A stretch of DNA of 38,496 bases from JAKANT01 sp035502095 (GCA_035502095.1 DATJUX010000042.1:1-38496); one strand, 5' to 3'; counted from the first letter of the stretch, positions 18,139 to 26,166 are shown. The notes: generated from the sequence alone by a model not told the origin. Made by a program: numbers and translations.

Positions 18139-19170
18139 TCATCCCGCGAGCTTCTGCGTCGTACCGACGAATTGCTCGAGTTTTCGCTTCGCCGCGCCGC
18201 TGGCGATCGTTTCGCGCGCCAGGCGGATGCCGTCGTCGATGCTCGCCGCGACATCGCCCGCGTATAGCGCGACCCCGGCGTTCAGCACGACGATCTCGCG
18301 CGGCGTGCCGGCGGTGTTGGCGAGCGCTTCGTGGATCATCGCGAGCGACTCGGTGGCGTTCGTCACCTTGAGGCCGCGGTTCGAGATCATCGACAGGCCG
18401 AAGTCCTCCGGGTGGATCTCGTATTCGCGCACTTCGCCGTTCTTGAGCTCGCCGACCATCGTCGCCGCGCCCAGCGACACTTCGTCCATGCCGTCCTTGC
18501 CGTAGACCACCAGCACATGGCGGCTGCCGAGCTGCTGCAATACCCGCACCTGGATTCCCACCAGGTCGGGATGGAACACGCCCATCAGCTGGTTGCCGGC
18601 GCCGGCCGGATTGGTGAGCGGCCCGAGGATGTTGAAGATCGTTCGCACGCCGAGTTCCTTGCGCACCGGTGCGGCGTGTTTCATCGCCGCGTGGTGGTTC
18701 GGCGCGAACATGAAGCCGATCCCCGTCTCCTCGAGGCAGCGCGCCACCTTCTCCGGCGTGAGATTGATGTTGGCGCCGAGGGATTCGAGCACGTCGGCGC
18801 TGCCGGAGCTCGACGACACCGAACGCCCGCCATGCTTGGCGACGCGGGCGCCGGCCGCCGCGGCGACGAACATCGTCGCGGTCGAGATGTTGAAGGTGTG
18901 CGCGGCATCGCCGCCGGTGCCGACGATGTCGAGCAGGCGCTGCGGATCGGCGACCGGCACCTTGGTCGCGAACTCGCGCATGATCCTGGCAGCGGCCGCG
19001 ATCTCGCCGATGGTTTCTTTCTTGACCCGCAAGCCCATCGTCACGGCGGCGATCTGGACCGGCGACAGTTCGCCGCTCATCAGCCTGCGCCAAAGCGCGA
19101 GCATCTCGTCATGAAAGATCTCGCGGTGCTCGATGCACCGGACCAGAGCTTCAGTCGTCGTGATCGCCAT
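18139..19170 (-). CDS. trpD: Anthranilate phosphoribosyltransferase
   Basis: A 343-residue enzyme that joins anthranilate to PRPP. The PRPP/metal-binding glycine-rich motif GTGGD (in LDIVGTGGDAAHTFN), KHGGRSVSSSSGSADVLE, and the anthranilate-site segment RTIFNILGPLTNPA are all present, and the length is standard. The ATG at 19170 has GAGGAGCGAG upstream. It follows the LprI-like gene by 15 bases and precedes the ABM-fold gene by 14 bases. Confidence 0.97.
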   Translation of the reverse strand: MAITTTEALVRCIEHREIFHDEMLALWRRLMSGELSPVQIAAVTMGLRVKKETIGEIAAAARIMREFATKVPVADPQRLLDIVGTGGDAAHTFNISTATMFVAAAAGARVAKHGGRSVSSSSGSADVLESLGANINLTPEKVARCLEETGIGFMFAPNHHAAMKHAAPVRKELGVRTIFNILGPLTNPAGAGNQLMGVFHPDLVGIQVRVLQQLGSRHVLVVYGKDGMDEVSLGAATMVGELKNGEVREYEIHPEDFGLSMISNRGLKVTNATESLAMIHEALANTAGTPREIVVLNAGVALYAGDVAASIDDGIRLARETIASGAAKRKLEQFVGTTQKLAG

Positions 19171-19185
19171 GATCTCGCTCCTCCT

Positions 19186-19569
19186 CTAGATTCGGGCGCC
19201 GCCGAAGTCGAGCGTCTCCAGCGTCTCGGCGCGCTGCCGCAGCAGCTCGACTTCGCAGGCAAGGCTCGCCGCCTCACCGGCAAGGACCAGTTGCAGGCCG
19301 TGACAGTGCTCGAGCACGTAGAGCTCGAACGCACGCTGCGACCGCTTGAGCGCCCCGCGCGCGGCCGACGCTTCGTCGCCGAGCCCGGCGATCGCCTGCT
19401 CGATGCCGAGGAACTGCTCGAGCATGTCGTCGGTTGCCGCGTCGCGCGCTTCGCGCAGGCAGGCAAGCACCCCGGGCGGATTCACCGCGTTGCCCCCGCA
19501 CTCCTGCAGGACGCCGGCGCCCGCCGTGCTCGCTACGCTCGCCAGGACGATGGCGGCGAGCGGCTTCAC
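19186..19569 (-). CDS. Small secreted LprI-like (DUF1311-like) protein in the trp operon
   Basis: A 127-residue protein starting with GTG at 19569, in the overlap GTGA with the trpG stop, so translation is coupled to trpG. Residues 1-18 form a short Sec-type signal peptide (KPLAAIVLASVASTAGA). The mature part is helical, with cysteines at about 24, 37, 89 and 104. The segment LKRSQRAFELYVLEHC matches the pattern of the lysozyme-inhibitor LprI N-terminal family, where an L..sQR.W..y...C motif is typical. The family link is by pattern only. Presence of a periplasmic protein gene between trpG and trpD is unusual and unexplained. Confidence 0.72.
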   Translation of the reverse strand: MKPLAAIVLASVASTAGAGVLQECGGNAVNPPGVLACLREARDAATDDMLEQFLGIEQAIAGLGDEASAARGALKRSQRAFELYVLEHCHGLQLVLAGEAASLACEVELLRQRAETLETLDFGGARI

Positions 19570-20138
19570 GCGGCACCTTGCGCCAGGAAGTTCCTGAGCA
19601 TCGCGTGGCCGTGCTCGGTCGCGATCGATTCGGGATGGAACTGCACGCCCTGCACGGGCAGGCTGCGATGACGCAGTCCCATGATCTCGCCGTCGGCGGT
19701 CCACGCCGTGATCTCGAGGCACGCCGGCAGGGATTCTCGCGCGACCGCAAGCGAGTGATAACGCGCGGCCGTGAACGCCTGCGGCACGCCCTTGAATACG
19801 CCTGCGCCGGTATGCGCAACCGGCGACGTCTTGCCGTGCATGAGCACGCGTGCACGCACGACCTCGCCGCCGAAGGCCTGACCGATCGCCTGATGGCCGA
19901 GGCAGACGCCGAGGATCGGCATGCTCCCGGAGAAACGCTCGATCACGCCGAGCGAGACACCGGCTTCGTTGGGCGTGCACGGCCCGGGCGAAATGCAGAT
20001 GCGGGCCGGTGCAAGGCGCTCGATCTCTTCGAGCGTTATTTCGTCGTTGCGCGCGACCTGCACGTCCTCGCCCAACTCACCGAAGTACTGCACCAGGTTG
20101 TAGGTGAAGGAATCGTAGTTGTCGATCATCAGCAGCAT
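19566..20138 (-). CDS. trpG: Anthranilate synthase component II (glutamine amidotransferase)
   Basis: A 190-residue class I amidotransferase that supplies ammonia to TrpE. The catalytic triad is intact: C79 in GVCLGHQAIG, and H168 with E170 in VQFHPES. N-terminal MIDNYDSFTYNLVQYF and HGKTSPVAHTG are typical of TrpG/PabA, so it may also serve 4-aminobenzoate synthesis. It follows ltaE by 70 bases and overlaps the LprI-like gene by GTGA. Confidence 0.96.
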   Translation of the reverse strand: MLLMIDNYDSFTYNLVQYFGELGEDVQVARNDEITLEEIERLAPARICISPGPCTPNEAGVSLGVIERFSGSMPILGVCLGHQAIGQAFGGEVVRARVLMHGKTSPVAHTGAGVFKGVPQAFTAARYHSLAVARESLPACLEITAWTADGEIMGLRHRSLPVQGVQFHPESIATEHGHAMLRNFLAQGAA

Positions 20139-20208
20139 AAGCGGCCCGTCTCACTGAGCTCTTGCATCGTGCGTTGCGGTGACCCGCGGTCGCTCCGGAC
20201 TTGTCCGG

Positions 20209-21228
20209 TCACTTGCCGGTGAAGTACTGCTTGAACGCCGCCACGGCGCGATCGACGCCGGCGGCGTCGACATCCAGATGCGTCACCAGTCGCATCGGGT
20301 TGCGTGGAAGCACAAGCACGCCGTGGCGCGCCATGTGCTCGGCCAGCGGCGCGGTGTGCTGGCGCGGAAACTCCAGGAACAGCATGTTGGTGTGCGGCCC
20401 GTTCATGCGCAGTGCGGCGATGCCGGCCAGTCCGCGCGCCAGCCGGTCGGCGTTGGCGTGGTCCTCGCGCAGGCGCTCGACGTTGTTCGCGAGTGCATAG
20501 AGACCCGCTGCGGCGAGGATTCCGACCTGACGCAATCCGCCGCCGAGCATCTTGCGCACCCGGCGTGCGCGCACCACGAACTCGCGCGTGCCGAGGACCA
20601 GGGCGCCGATCGGCGCGCCCAGTCCTTTCGACAGGCAGATCGTCGTCGAGTCGAACCCCTTGCAGACCCGGGCCGGAGCGACCTGCAGCGCCGCCGCGGC
20701 GTTGAACAGGCGGCTGCCGTCGAGGTGTGAACGCAATGAATGCCGGCGCGCGATGGTCAGCGCCTGCGCGCAATATTCGAGCGGCAGCACCCTGCCACTG
20801 TAGGTGTTCTCGAGCGCGAGCAGCCGCGTCGCCGGCAGGTGCACGTCGTCCGGGTTGATCGCCGCCTCGATCGCCGTCAGCGGCAGGGTGCCGTCCTCGG
20901 CGTTCTCCAGGACATGCGAGTGGATCGAGCCGGCGACCGCCGCTCCGCCCGCCTCGTACGCGTACGAGTGCGAGTGCGAACCCAGGATCACTTCCTCGCC
21001 GCGCTGGCAGTGCGTCATCAGCGCAACCAGGTTCGACTGTGTCGCCGAAGGACAGAACAGCGCGTCGGCAAAGCGGAGGCGCTCGGCAGCCACCTGCTGC
21101 AGGCGGATCACCGTCGGATCGTCCCCGAAGACGTCGTCGCCGACTTCGGCCGCATACATCGCCTTGCGCATGCCCTCCGAAGGGCGCGTGACGGTATCGC
21201 TGCGCAGGTCGACCCGATCATTCGACAT
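20209..21228 (-). CDS. ltaE: Low-specificity L-threonine aldolase
   Basis: A 339-residue PLP enzyme that cleaves threonine or allo-threonine to glycine and acetaldehyde. Family landmarks: VDLRSDTVTRPS at the N-terminus, GDDVFGDDPTV, SHSHSYAYEAGG, LDGSRLFNAA and the PLP lysine in CLSKGLGAPIG. The ATG at 21228 has GGAGG nine bases upstream; the start lies inside the trpE end, giving an 11-base overlap. A second ATG at 21237 is too close to that Shine-Dalgarno. Its placement between trpE and trpG means it is transcribed with tryptophan genes, which is unusual. Confidence 0.93.
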   Translation of the reverse strand: MSNDRVDLRSDTVTRPSEGMRKAMYAAEVGDDVFGDDPTVIRLQQVAAERLRFADALFCPSATQSNLVALMTHCQRGEEVILGSHSHSYAYEAGGAAVAGSIHSHVLENAEDGTLPLTAIEAAINPDDVHLPATRLLALENTYSGRVLPLEYCAQALTIARRHSLRSHLDGSRLFNAAAALQVAPARVCKGFDSTTICLSKGLGAPIGALVLGTREFVVRARRVRKMLGGGLRQVGILAAAGLYALANNVERLREDHANADRLARGLAGIAALRMNGPHTNMLFLEFPRQHTAPLAEHMARHGVLVLPRNPMRLVTHLDVDAAGVDRAVAAFKQYFTGK

Positions 21229-22708
21229 CGAATCCATCCTCCACCTGCTCGGCCGCGCGCAGGACGGCGCGCGCCTTGGCCTCCGTCTCGCGCCATTCCA
21301 TTTCGTCGATCGAGTCGGCCACGATGCCGGCCGCTGCCTGCGCGTACAGCACATTGCGCACGATCACGCCGGTGCGGATCGCGATCGCCAGGTCCATGTC
21401 GCCGGCGAAGGACAGGTATCCCACCGCGCCGCCGTAGATGCCGCGCTTGACCGGTTCGAGTTCGTCGATGATCTCCATGGCGCGCACCTTCGGCGCGCCG
21501 CTCAGCGTGCCGGCCGGGAAGGTCGCGCGCAGGACGTCGAGATTGGTCAGGCCCGGGCGCAGCTTGCCTTCGACGTGACTCACGAGATGCATCACGTGCG
21601 AGTAGCGCTCGATCACCATCTGCTCGCTCACCGTGACGCTGCCGACCTGTGCGATGCGCCCGATGTCGTTGCGTGCGAGATCGATCAGCATCAGGTGCTC
21701 GGCGCGCTCCTTCGGATCGGCGAGCAGTTCGGCCGCGAGCTGCGCATCCTGCTCGGGCGTGCCGCCGCGTGGCCGCGTGCCGGCGATCGGACGGATCGCG
21801 ACAAAGTGTTCTTTCGCCCGTTCCTCGCTGCGCACCAGGATCTCGGGCGAAGCGCCGACGATGTGATGATCGCCGAAGTCGTAGTAGTACATGTAGGGCG
21901 ACGGATTGAGCGTGCGCAACGCGCGGTACAGGCTCAGCGGTGCATCGGCGAACTGCTTGGTGATGCGCTGCCCGATCTGCACCTGCATCACGTCGCCCGC
22001 CGCGATGTACTCCTTGCAGCGGGCCACCGCTTTGAGGTAGTCGGCCTTGGCGAACTCGCGTGTCTCCGGCCGGCGCACGCTGGCGCGGGTGTGCGGCGGC
22101 TCGATATGCCGCGCCAGCCGCATGCGCAGGTCGCGCAGCCGTTCGCGCGCGCGCTGGTAGCCCTCGGGGTGGCTGGCGTCCGCGTAGACGATCAGGTAGG
22201 CACGCCCGCTCAGGTTGTCGATGACGGCCAGCTCTTCGGTGAGCAGCAGATGGATGTCGGGCAGGTTCAGGTCGTCCGGCTTGGTGCGCGCCAGCTTCTT
22301 TTCGATCAGGCGCACCGTGTCGTAGCCGAAGTAACCCGCCAGCCCACCGCAGAAGCGCGGCAGCCCGGGCCGCAGTGCGACCTTGAACTGCGCCACGTAG
22401 CGCTCGATGAACGCGAGCGGATCGCCGTGATCGGTGCTCACGACGCGGCCCTCGGTGACGACCTCGGTGCGGTGCTTGCCGCCGGCATCGATGAACGCGC
22501 GCAGCGCGGTGCGCGCGGGCAGGCCGATGAACGAATAGCGGCCGAAGCGCTCGCCGCCGACCACCGATTCGAGCAGGTACGAGTTCGCCCGATTGGCCAG
22601 CTTGAGATACAGGGACAGCGGTGTGTCGAGGTCGGCGAACGACTCCGCGATCAGCGGGATGCGGTTGTAGCCCTGGTTGGCCAGGGCCTTGTATTCCAGT
22701 TCGGTCAT
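21218..22708 (-). CDS. trpE: Anthranilate synthase component I
   Basis: A 496-residue chorismate-utilising enzyme. The tryptophan-feedback element LLES is present (SYLLESVVGGERFGRYSFIG, near 44-60), and the catalytic domain has IRPIAGTRPRGG, DLARNDIGR, HVMHLVSHVEG, FPAGTLSGAPKVRAMEII and the final AGAGIVADS-type motif (here AAAGIVADS). The length is normal. The ATG at 22706-22708 is preceded only by CGAAAGC, a weak ribosome site that could be hidden by a GCGTT/AACGC stem (22709-22727). A Trp-rich leader reading frame lies 106 bases upstream. Confidence 0.97.
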   Translation of the reverse strand: MTELEYKALANQGYNRIPLIAESFADLDTPLSLYLKLANRANSYLLESVVGGERFGRYSFIGLPARTALRAFIDAGGKHRTEVVTEGRVVSTDHGDPLAFIERYVAQFKVALRPGLPRFCGGLAGYFGYDTVRLIEKKLARTKPDDLNLPDIHLLLTEELAVIDNLSGRAYLIVYADASHPEGYQRARERLRDLRMRLARHIEPPHTRASVRRPETREFAKADYLKAVARCKEYIAAGDVMQVQIGQRITKQFADAPLSLYRALRTLNPSPYMYYYDFGDHHIVGASPEILVRSEERAKEHFVAIRPIAGTRPRGGTPEQDAQLAAELLADPKERAEHLMLIDLARNDIGRIAQVGSVTVSEQMVIERYSHVMHLVSHVEGKLRPGLTNLDVLRATFPAGTLSGAPKVRAMEIIDELEPVKRGIYGGAVGYLSFAGDMDLAIAIRTGVIVRNVLYAQAAAGIVADSIDEMEWRETEAKARAVLRAAEQVEDGFDVE

Positions 22709-22814
22709 GCGTTGCTTTCGAGAACGCTGTGCGTCCGGTCGGGACGCTGCGAGGGTCGCTCCGGAAACCCGGATGAACGGGCCGCGGCCGCAGAGGGCGG
22801 CGGCTCAGGCGCGT
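22709..22814 (-). promoter_or_regulatory. Candidate attenuator region upstream of trpE
   Basis: The leader RNA between the Trp-rich frame and trpE can form several short hairpins: GCCGC/GCGGC (22787-22801), TCCGG/CCGGA (22760-22773), GCGTCC/GGACGC (22731-22747) and GCGTT/AACGC (22709-22727). The last would cover the trpE ribosome site. The GC-rich block at 22781-22801 could instead pair with leader-peptide codons, giving alternative folds. No U-run follows any hairpin, so classical intrinsic termination is not visible, and control of trpE translation is equally possible. Confidence 0.5.
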
Positions 22815-22904
22815 TCAGCGGCGCCAGCGCCAGGCTCCCTGGGCGTGCCAACCGCGGGGGCGTGCCCAGAGTTCGAGGTCGATCCGTTCTTTCGAAGTAC
22901 CCAT
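22815..22904 (-). CDS. trpL: Putative trp leader peptide (29 residues, four Trp)
   Basis: An ATG at 22904 opens a 29-codon frame, MGTSKERIDLELW followed by ARPRGWHAQGAWRWRR, ending at TGA 22815-22817. Tryptophan occupies positions 13, 19, 25 and 27, about ten times the usual frequency. It lies between the gph stop (23 bases upstream) and trpE (106 bases downstream), where a transcription or translation attenuator would sit. No good Shine-Dalgarno precedes it, so translation might depend on ribosomes finishing gph. The Trp codons lie in or next to stem-forming sequence (CTGGGC 22864-22869 with GCCCAG 22839-22844). Known attenuators stall ribosomes at such codons when tryptophan is scarce; here that role is inferred. 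Confidence 0.68.
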   Translation of the reverse strand: MGTSKERIDLELWARPRGWHAQGAWRWRR

Positions 22905-22927
22905 CGCAAGCTGGCGATCCGAGCCAC

Positions 22928-23638
22928 TCAGTGCGTCGCGTCTTTGTGCTGCGCTTCGACCAGCAGCATCGCGGCGTCGAGAAGCGAATCGACTATAGCA
23001 TCGACACCCGGGCGATCGGCCAGCTCGGCGACGCTGCCGCCCTCGTTGTACCCGGTTCCGACGAGGATCACCCGCATGCCGGCGGCCTGCGCCGCGAGGG
23101 CGTCGTTGACCGAGTCGCCGATCATGCGCGCGGCCGCGACCGGGACGCCGAGGTTGCGGCAGGCGGCAAGCAACAGATCCGGGTTCGGCTTCTTCGCCTG
23201 CACGTCGTCGCCGGCCACGACGGTGTCGAAACGCGCGGTGAGGCCGAGGCGCTCGAGCAGCGGCAGCGTGAATTCGCGCGGCTTGTTGGTCACGCAGGCG
23301 AGCTTCAGCTCGCTGGTGCGCAACAAGTCCAGCGCCTGCGGCACGCGGTCGAAGACGATCGTCTCCTGTCCGTTAGTCGCGTGGTAGTAGCGATTGAACG
23401 CGGCGCGCGCCTTGACGAAAATGGTTGCGTCGGCCTGGCCGTCGAGGCGATCGGTCAAGGCGCGGTGCACGAGGACATCGGCGCCTTTGCCCACGAAGGC
23501 CGCGATGCGCTCGACCGGCAGAGCGGGCAGTCCGAAGTCCGCGCGCACCAGATTGGCGGCGGCTGCGAGATCCGGGGCGGTGTCCATCAACGTGCCGTCG
23601 AGGTCGATCAGCACGGCGCGCAACGACTTCACGTCCAC
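22928..23638 (-). CDS. gph: Phosphoglycolate phosphatase (HAD superfamily)
   Basis: A 236-residue HAD hydrolase that dephosphorylates 2-phosphoglycolate. Motif I is LIDLDGTLMDTAPDL, motif II lies in CVTNKP, and motif III/IV in KKPNPDLLLAAC and MIGDSVNDALAA. The cap domain is of normal size. The start is GTG at 23638, one base after the rpe stop; a second in-frame GTG at 23632 is better spaced from the TGAGG at the rpe end and is an alternative. The order rpe-gph-trpE is common in Betaproteobacteria. Confidence 0.94.
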   Translation of the reverse strand: MDVKSLRAVLIDLDGTLMDTAPDLAAAANLVRADFGLPALPVERIAAFVGKGADVLVHRALTDRLDGQADATIFVKARAAFNRYYHATNGQETIVFDRVPQALDLLRTSELKLACVTNKPREFTLPLLERLGLTARFDTVVAGDDVQAKKPNPDLLLAACRNLGVPVAAARMIGDSVNDALAAQAAGMRVILVGTGYNEGGSVAELADRPGVDAIVDSLLDAAMLLVEAQHKDATH

Positions 23639-23639
23639 C

Positions 23640-24368
23640 TCACGCCATCGAGCGGCGTTCGCGGTCGTCGGCGCGTTTGCGCGCGGTCATCGCTGCGTCG
23701 ATCTGCTTGCGCATCGCCTCGATGACCGCCTTGTAGTCCTTGGTCCCGAAGATGGCGCTTCCGGCCACGAACGTGTCGGCGCCGGCCGCGGCGATCGAGC
23801 CGATGTTGTCGATCTTCACGCCGCCGTCGACTTCGAGATGGATCGTGTTGCCGCTCGACTGCCGCCACGCATCGATGCGCGCCCGCGCGGAAGCCAGCTT
23901 CACCAACGCCTGCGGGATGAATGCCTGGCCGCCGAAGCCCGGGTTCACCGACATGATCAGCACGAGATCGAGCTTCTGCAGCACGTGATCCATGTAGTCG
24001 AGCGGCGTGGCGGGGTTGAAGACCAGTCCCGCCTTGCAACCGTTGTCGCGGATCAGGCTCAGCGTCCGGTCGACGTGGCGCGACGCTTCCGGGTGAAACG
24101 AAATGACGTTGGCGCCCGCCTTGGCGAACATCGGCACGAGCGCATCGACCGGCTCGACCATCAGGTGCACATCGATCGGCGCCTGCGTGTGCGGCCGGAT
24201 CGCTTCGCACACGAGCGGACCGACGGTCAGGTTCGGAACATAATGGTTGTCCATCACGTCAAAATGGATCCAGTCGGCCCCCGCGGAGACCACATTGCGG
24301 ACTTCCTCGCCGAGACGGGCGAAGTCCGCTGACAGGATGCTCGGCGCGATGCGAAACTCGGAATCCAT
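23640..24368 (-). CDS. rpe: Ribulose-phosphate 3-epimerase
   Basis: A 242-residue TIM-barrel enzyme interconverting ribulose 5-phosphate and xylulose 5-phosphate. Motifs: APSILSADFARLGEE, HFDVMDNHYVPNLTVGP (metal and catalytic Asp), DVHLMVEP, MSVNPGFGGQAFIP, and EVDGGV followed by VAGSAIFG (phosphate site). GGGAGG lies just upstream of the ATG at 24368. It is divergent from apaG with about 49 bases between starts, which must hold both promoters. A charged tail (about 15 residues) extends slightly past the usual C-terminus. Confidence 0.97.
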   Translation of the reverse strand: MDSEFRIAPSILSADFARLGEEVRNVVSAGADWIHFDVMDNHYVPNLTVGPLVCEAIRPHTQAPIDVHLMVEPVDALVPMFAKAGANVISFHPEASRHVDRTLSLIRDNGCKAGLVFNPATPLDYMDHVLQKLDLVLIMSVNPGFGGQAFIPQALVKLASARARIDAWRQSSGNTIHLEVDGGVKIDNIGSIAAAGADTFVAGSAIFGTKDYKAVIEAMRKQIDAAMTARKRADDRERRSMA

Positions 24369-24417
24369 TCACGACCTCCCTGAGGCCAATCGATTGTAAG
24401 CGGCAGACGAGAGACGG

Positions 24418-24792
24418 ATGCACAAGTACGAATTCACCGTGAGCGCGGTCCCGCATTACCTGGCGGAGCAGTCTGCGCCGGACGAGGACCAGTATGTCTT
24501 CGCCTATACCGTGACGATCCGCAACACCGGTGACGTCGCGGGCAAGCTGATCTCGCGCCACTGGATCATTACCGACGGGGACGGCGAGGTGCACGAGGTA
24601 CGGGGCGAAGGCGTGGTCGGCGAACAGCCGGAGCTGGCGCCCGGACAGTCGTTCGAATACACGAGCGGCTGCCCGCTGACTACTCCGGTCGGCTCCATGA
24701 AGGGCTCCTATCAATGCATCGCCGCCGACGGCACGCGCTTCGAGGCCCCGATCCCGGAATTCGTGCTCTCGGTGCCGAGCCGGCTTCATTGA
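24418..24792 (+). CDS. apaG: ApaG (CorD) protein
   Basis: A 124-residue all-beta protein of the ApaG family. FAYTVTIRNTG, LISRHWIITDGDG, VRGEGVVGEQPELAPGQSFEYTSGCPL and MKGSYQC follow the family pattern throughout. The family is linked to cobalt/magnesium phenotypes and Ap4A metabolism in enterobacteria, but its molecular role is unsettled. The gene is complete, divergent from rpe, and its last codons overlap tail-to-tail with the small membrane protein gene at 24786-24893. Confidence 0.95.
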   Translation: MHKYEFTVSAVPHYLAEQSAPDEDQYVFAYTVTIRNTGDVAGKLISRHWIITDGDGEVHEVRGEGVVGEQPELAPGQSFEYTSGCPLTTPVGSMKGSYQCIAADGTRFEAPIPEFVLSVPSRLH

Positions 24793-24893
24793 TCGTCGTC
24801 GGCGGGCGGCTTGCGGCCGTGGAACATCGTCCACCAGACGATGACCAGCAGCACAACCAGCGCCAGCAACGCTTCGAGGTAGATGAGCCACAT
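24786..24893 (-). CDS. 35-residue single-pass membrane microprotein
   Basis: Minus-strand frame from ATG 24893 to TGA 24786: MWLIYLEALLALVVLLVIVW then WTMFHGRKPPADDDQ. It reads as one strong transmembrane helix (about 2-23), a WW aromatic belt at the interface, and a short charged tail, which would be cytoplasmic by the positive-inside rule. It overlaps the apaG stop by 7 bases and the mltA start by 11. No clear Shine-Dalgarno is present. The amphipathic order helix, aromatic belt, RK, acidic end is unlikely for a chance frame, but conservation was not tested. Confidence 0.5.
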   Translation of the reverse strand: MWLIYLEALLALVVLLVIVWWTMFHGRKPPADDDQ

Positions 24894-26166
24894 GCACGCA
24901 GGTCTCGCAGGGATCGCGCGTCATTCTAGGTCGACGCTCGTCGCCGCCTTCGTGCTGGCGGCGACCGGATGCCAGACCCCGCGCGTCGAGGCACCGCCGC
25001 CGCGGCCGCAGATCAAGACGGTGACCCTGGCGCGGTACGAGCCGAGCACGCTGGCGCAGGCTGCGCCGGTGAGCGATGCGGATCTACTGGCCGTATGGCC
25101 CGCCCTGCTTGCTTCGTGCAACGCCTTCGATCGCTCGCCGAGGCGCGAGAAGTGGGCGACGCCTTGCGGTGCGGCCCGCCTGGCGGGCGCCACGGACCCG
25201 GCCGCGCTGCGCGCCGTGCTCGAGGCGGAGTTCGCGGTGTTCCGTATCCTCGTCGAGACGCGCGAGGCGAATAACGGCACGGCCGAGCCGCGCCTGCTGG
25301 ATCTCTCCGATCGCGGGCGGATGACCGGCTACTACGAACCGGAACTCAACGGCAGCCGCACGCCGAGCGCGGATTTCACGGTGCCGCTCTATCGCGTGCC
25401 GGACGACCTGCTGACGGTCGATCTCGGCTCGGTCTATCCGGAGCTGCAAGGCAAGCGTGTCCGCGGTCGCCTGTCGGAATCGGGGAACGGAAAGCGCGTC
25501 ATCCCGTACTGGACGCGCGCGGACATCGACGGCGCGTCGCGGCTGAGCGGCCAGGAACTGCTATGGGTCGACGACCCCATCGAGGCTTTTTTTCTGCAGA
25601 TCCAGGGCTCGGGAAGAGTTCGCCTGGCCGACCCCGCGGGCGACTTGGTGGTGCGCGTCGGCTACGCCGACACTAACGGCCAGCCCTATCACTCGATCGG
25701 CACGTGGCTGATCGACCGCGGCGAACTGACGCTCGAGAACGCGTCCATGCAAGGCATCAAGGCGTGGGTGCACGCGAATCCGCAGCGCCTGCGCGAGTTG
25801 CTCGACCAGAACCCGAGTTACGTCTTCTTCCGCGAGCTCCCGCTCGGCGACGCATCGGCCGGCCCCGTCGGCGCGTTGACTGTCGCGCTCACCGCCGGGT
25901 ATTCGGTTGCCGCCGATCCGCAGTTCACGCCGCTCGGCGCACCGCTCATCGTGCGCACGACGCACCCGGTGGACGGAACACCGCTCGCAAGACTGGTCAT
26001 GGCGCAGGACACGGGCGGCGCGATTCGCGGCCCGTTGCGGTTCGATTTCTTCTGGGGCACCGGCAAGGCGGCCGGCGACATCGCCGGACGCCAGCGCGGC
26101 GATGTTAACGCATGGATGCTGGTACCGAAGGGCACGCGCCCCGAGGAACTGTTGCCGTCGCGCTAA
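24883..26166 (+). CDS. mltA: Membrane-bound lytic murein transglycosylase A (lipoprotein)
   Basis: A 427-residue peptidoglycan lytic transglycosylase. The N-terminus is a lipoprotein signal with lipobox LAATGCQ, lipid-modified cysteine about residue 30. The MltA domain includes RGRMTGYYEPELNGSRT, WVDDPIEAFFLQIQGSGRV and GQPYHSIG. The C-terminal 3D domain has MAQDTGGAIRGPLRFDFFWG, with the conserved aspartates that include the catalytic one in E. coli MltA. ATG at 24883 has GAGGT close upstream; the ATG at 24892 is an alternative. Its stop overlaps the dsbC stop by 3 bases, tail to tail. Confidence 0.95.
   Translation: MSHMHAGLAGIARHSRSTLVAAFVLAATGCQTPRVEAPPPRPQIKTVTLARYEPSTLAQAAPVSDADLLAVWPALLASCNAFDRSPRREKWATPCGAARLAGATDPAALRAVLEAEFAVFRILVETREANNGTAEPRLLDLSDRGRMTGYYEPELNGSRTPSADFTVPLYRVPDDLLTVDLGSVYPELQGKRVRGRLSESGNGKRVIPYWTRADIDGASRLSGQELLWVDDPIEAFFLQIQGSGRVRLADPAGDLVVRVGYADTNGQPYHSIGTWLIDRGELTLENASMQGIKAWVHANPQRLRELLDQNPSYVFFRELPLGDASAGPVGALTVALTAGYSVAADPQFTPLGAPLIVRTTHPVDGTPLARLVMAQDTGGAIRGPLRFDFFWGTGKAAGDIAGRQRGDVNAWMLVPKGTRPEELLPSR

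Noticed and set aside
22731..22747. GCGTCC/GGACGC hairpin before trpE as a classical Rho-independent terminator
   Set aside because: No U-run follows; kept only as part of a candidate attenuator region.
20804..23725. A 973-codon plus-strand open frame across trpE and gph
   Set aside because: It is the complement of established trp genes and shows no recognisable motifs; a GC-driven shadow.
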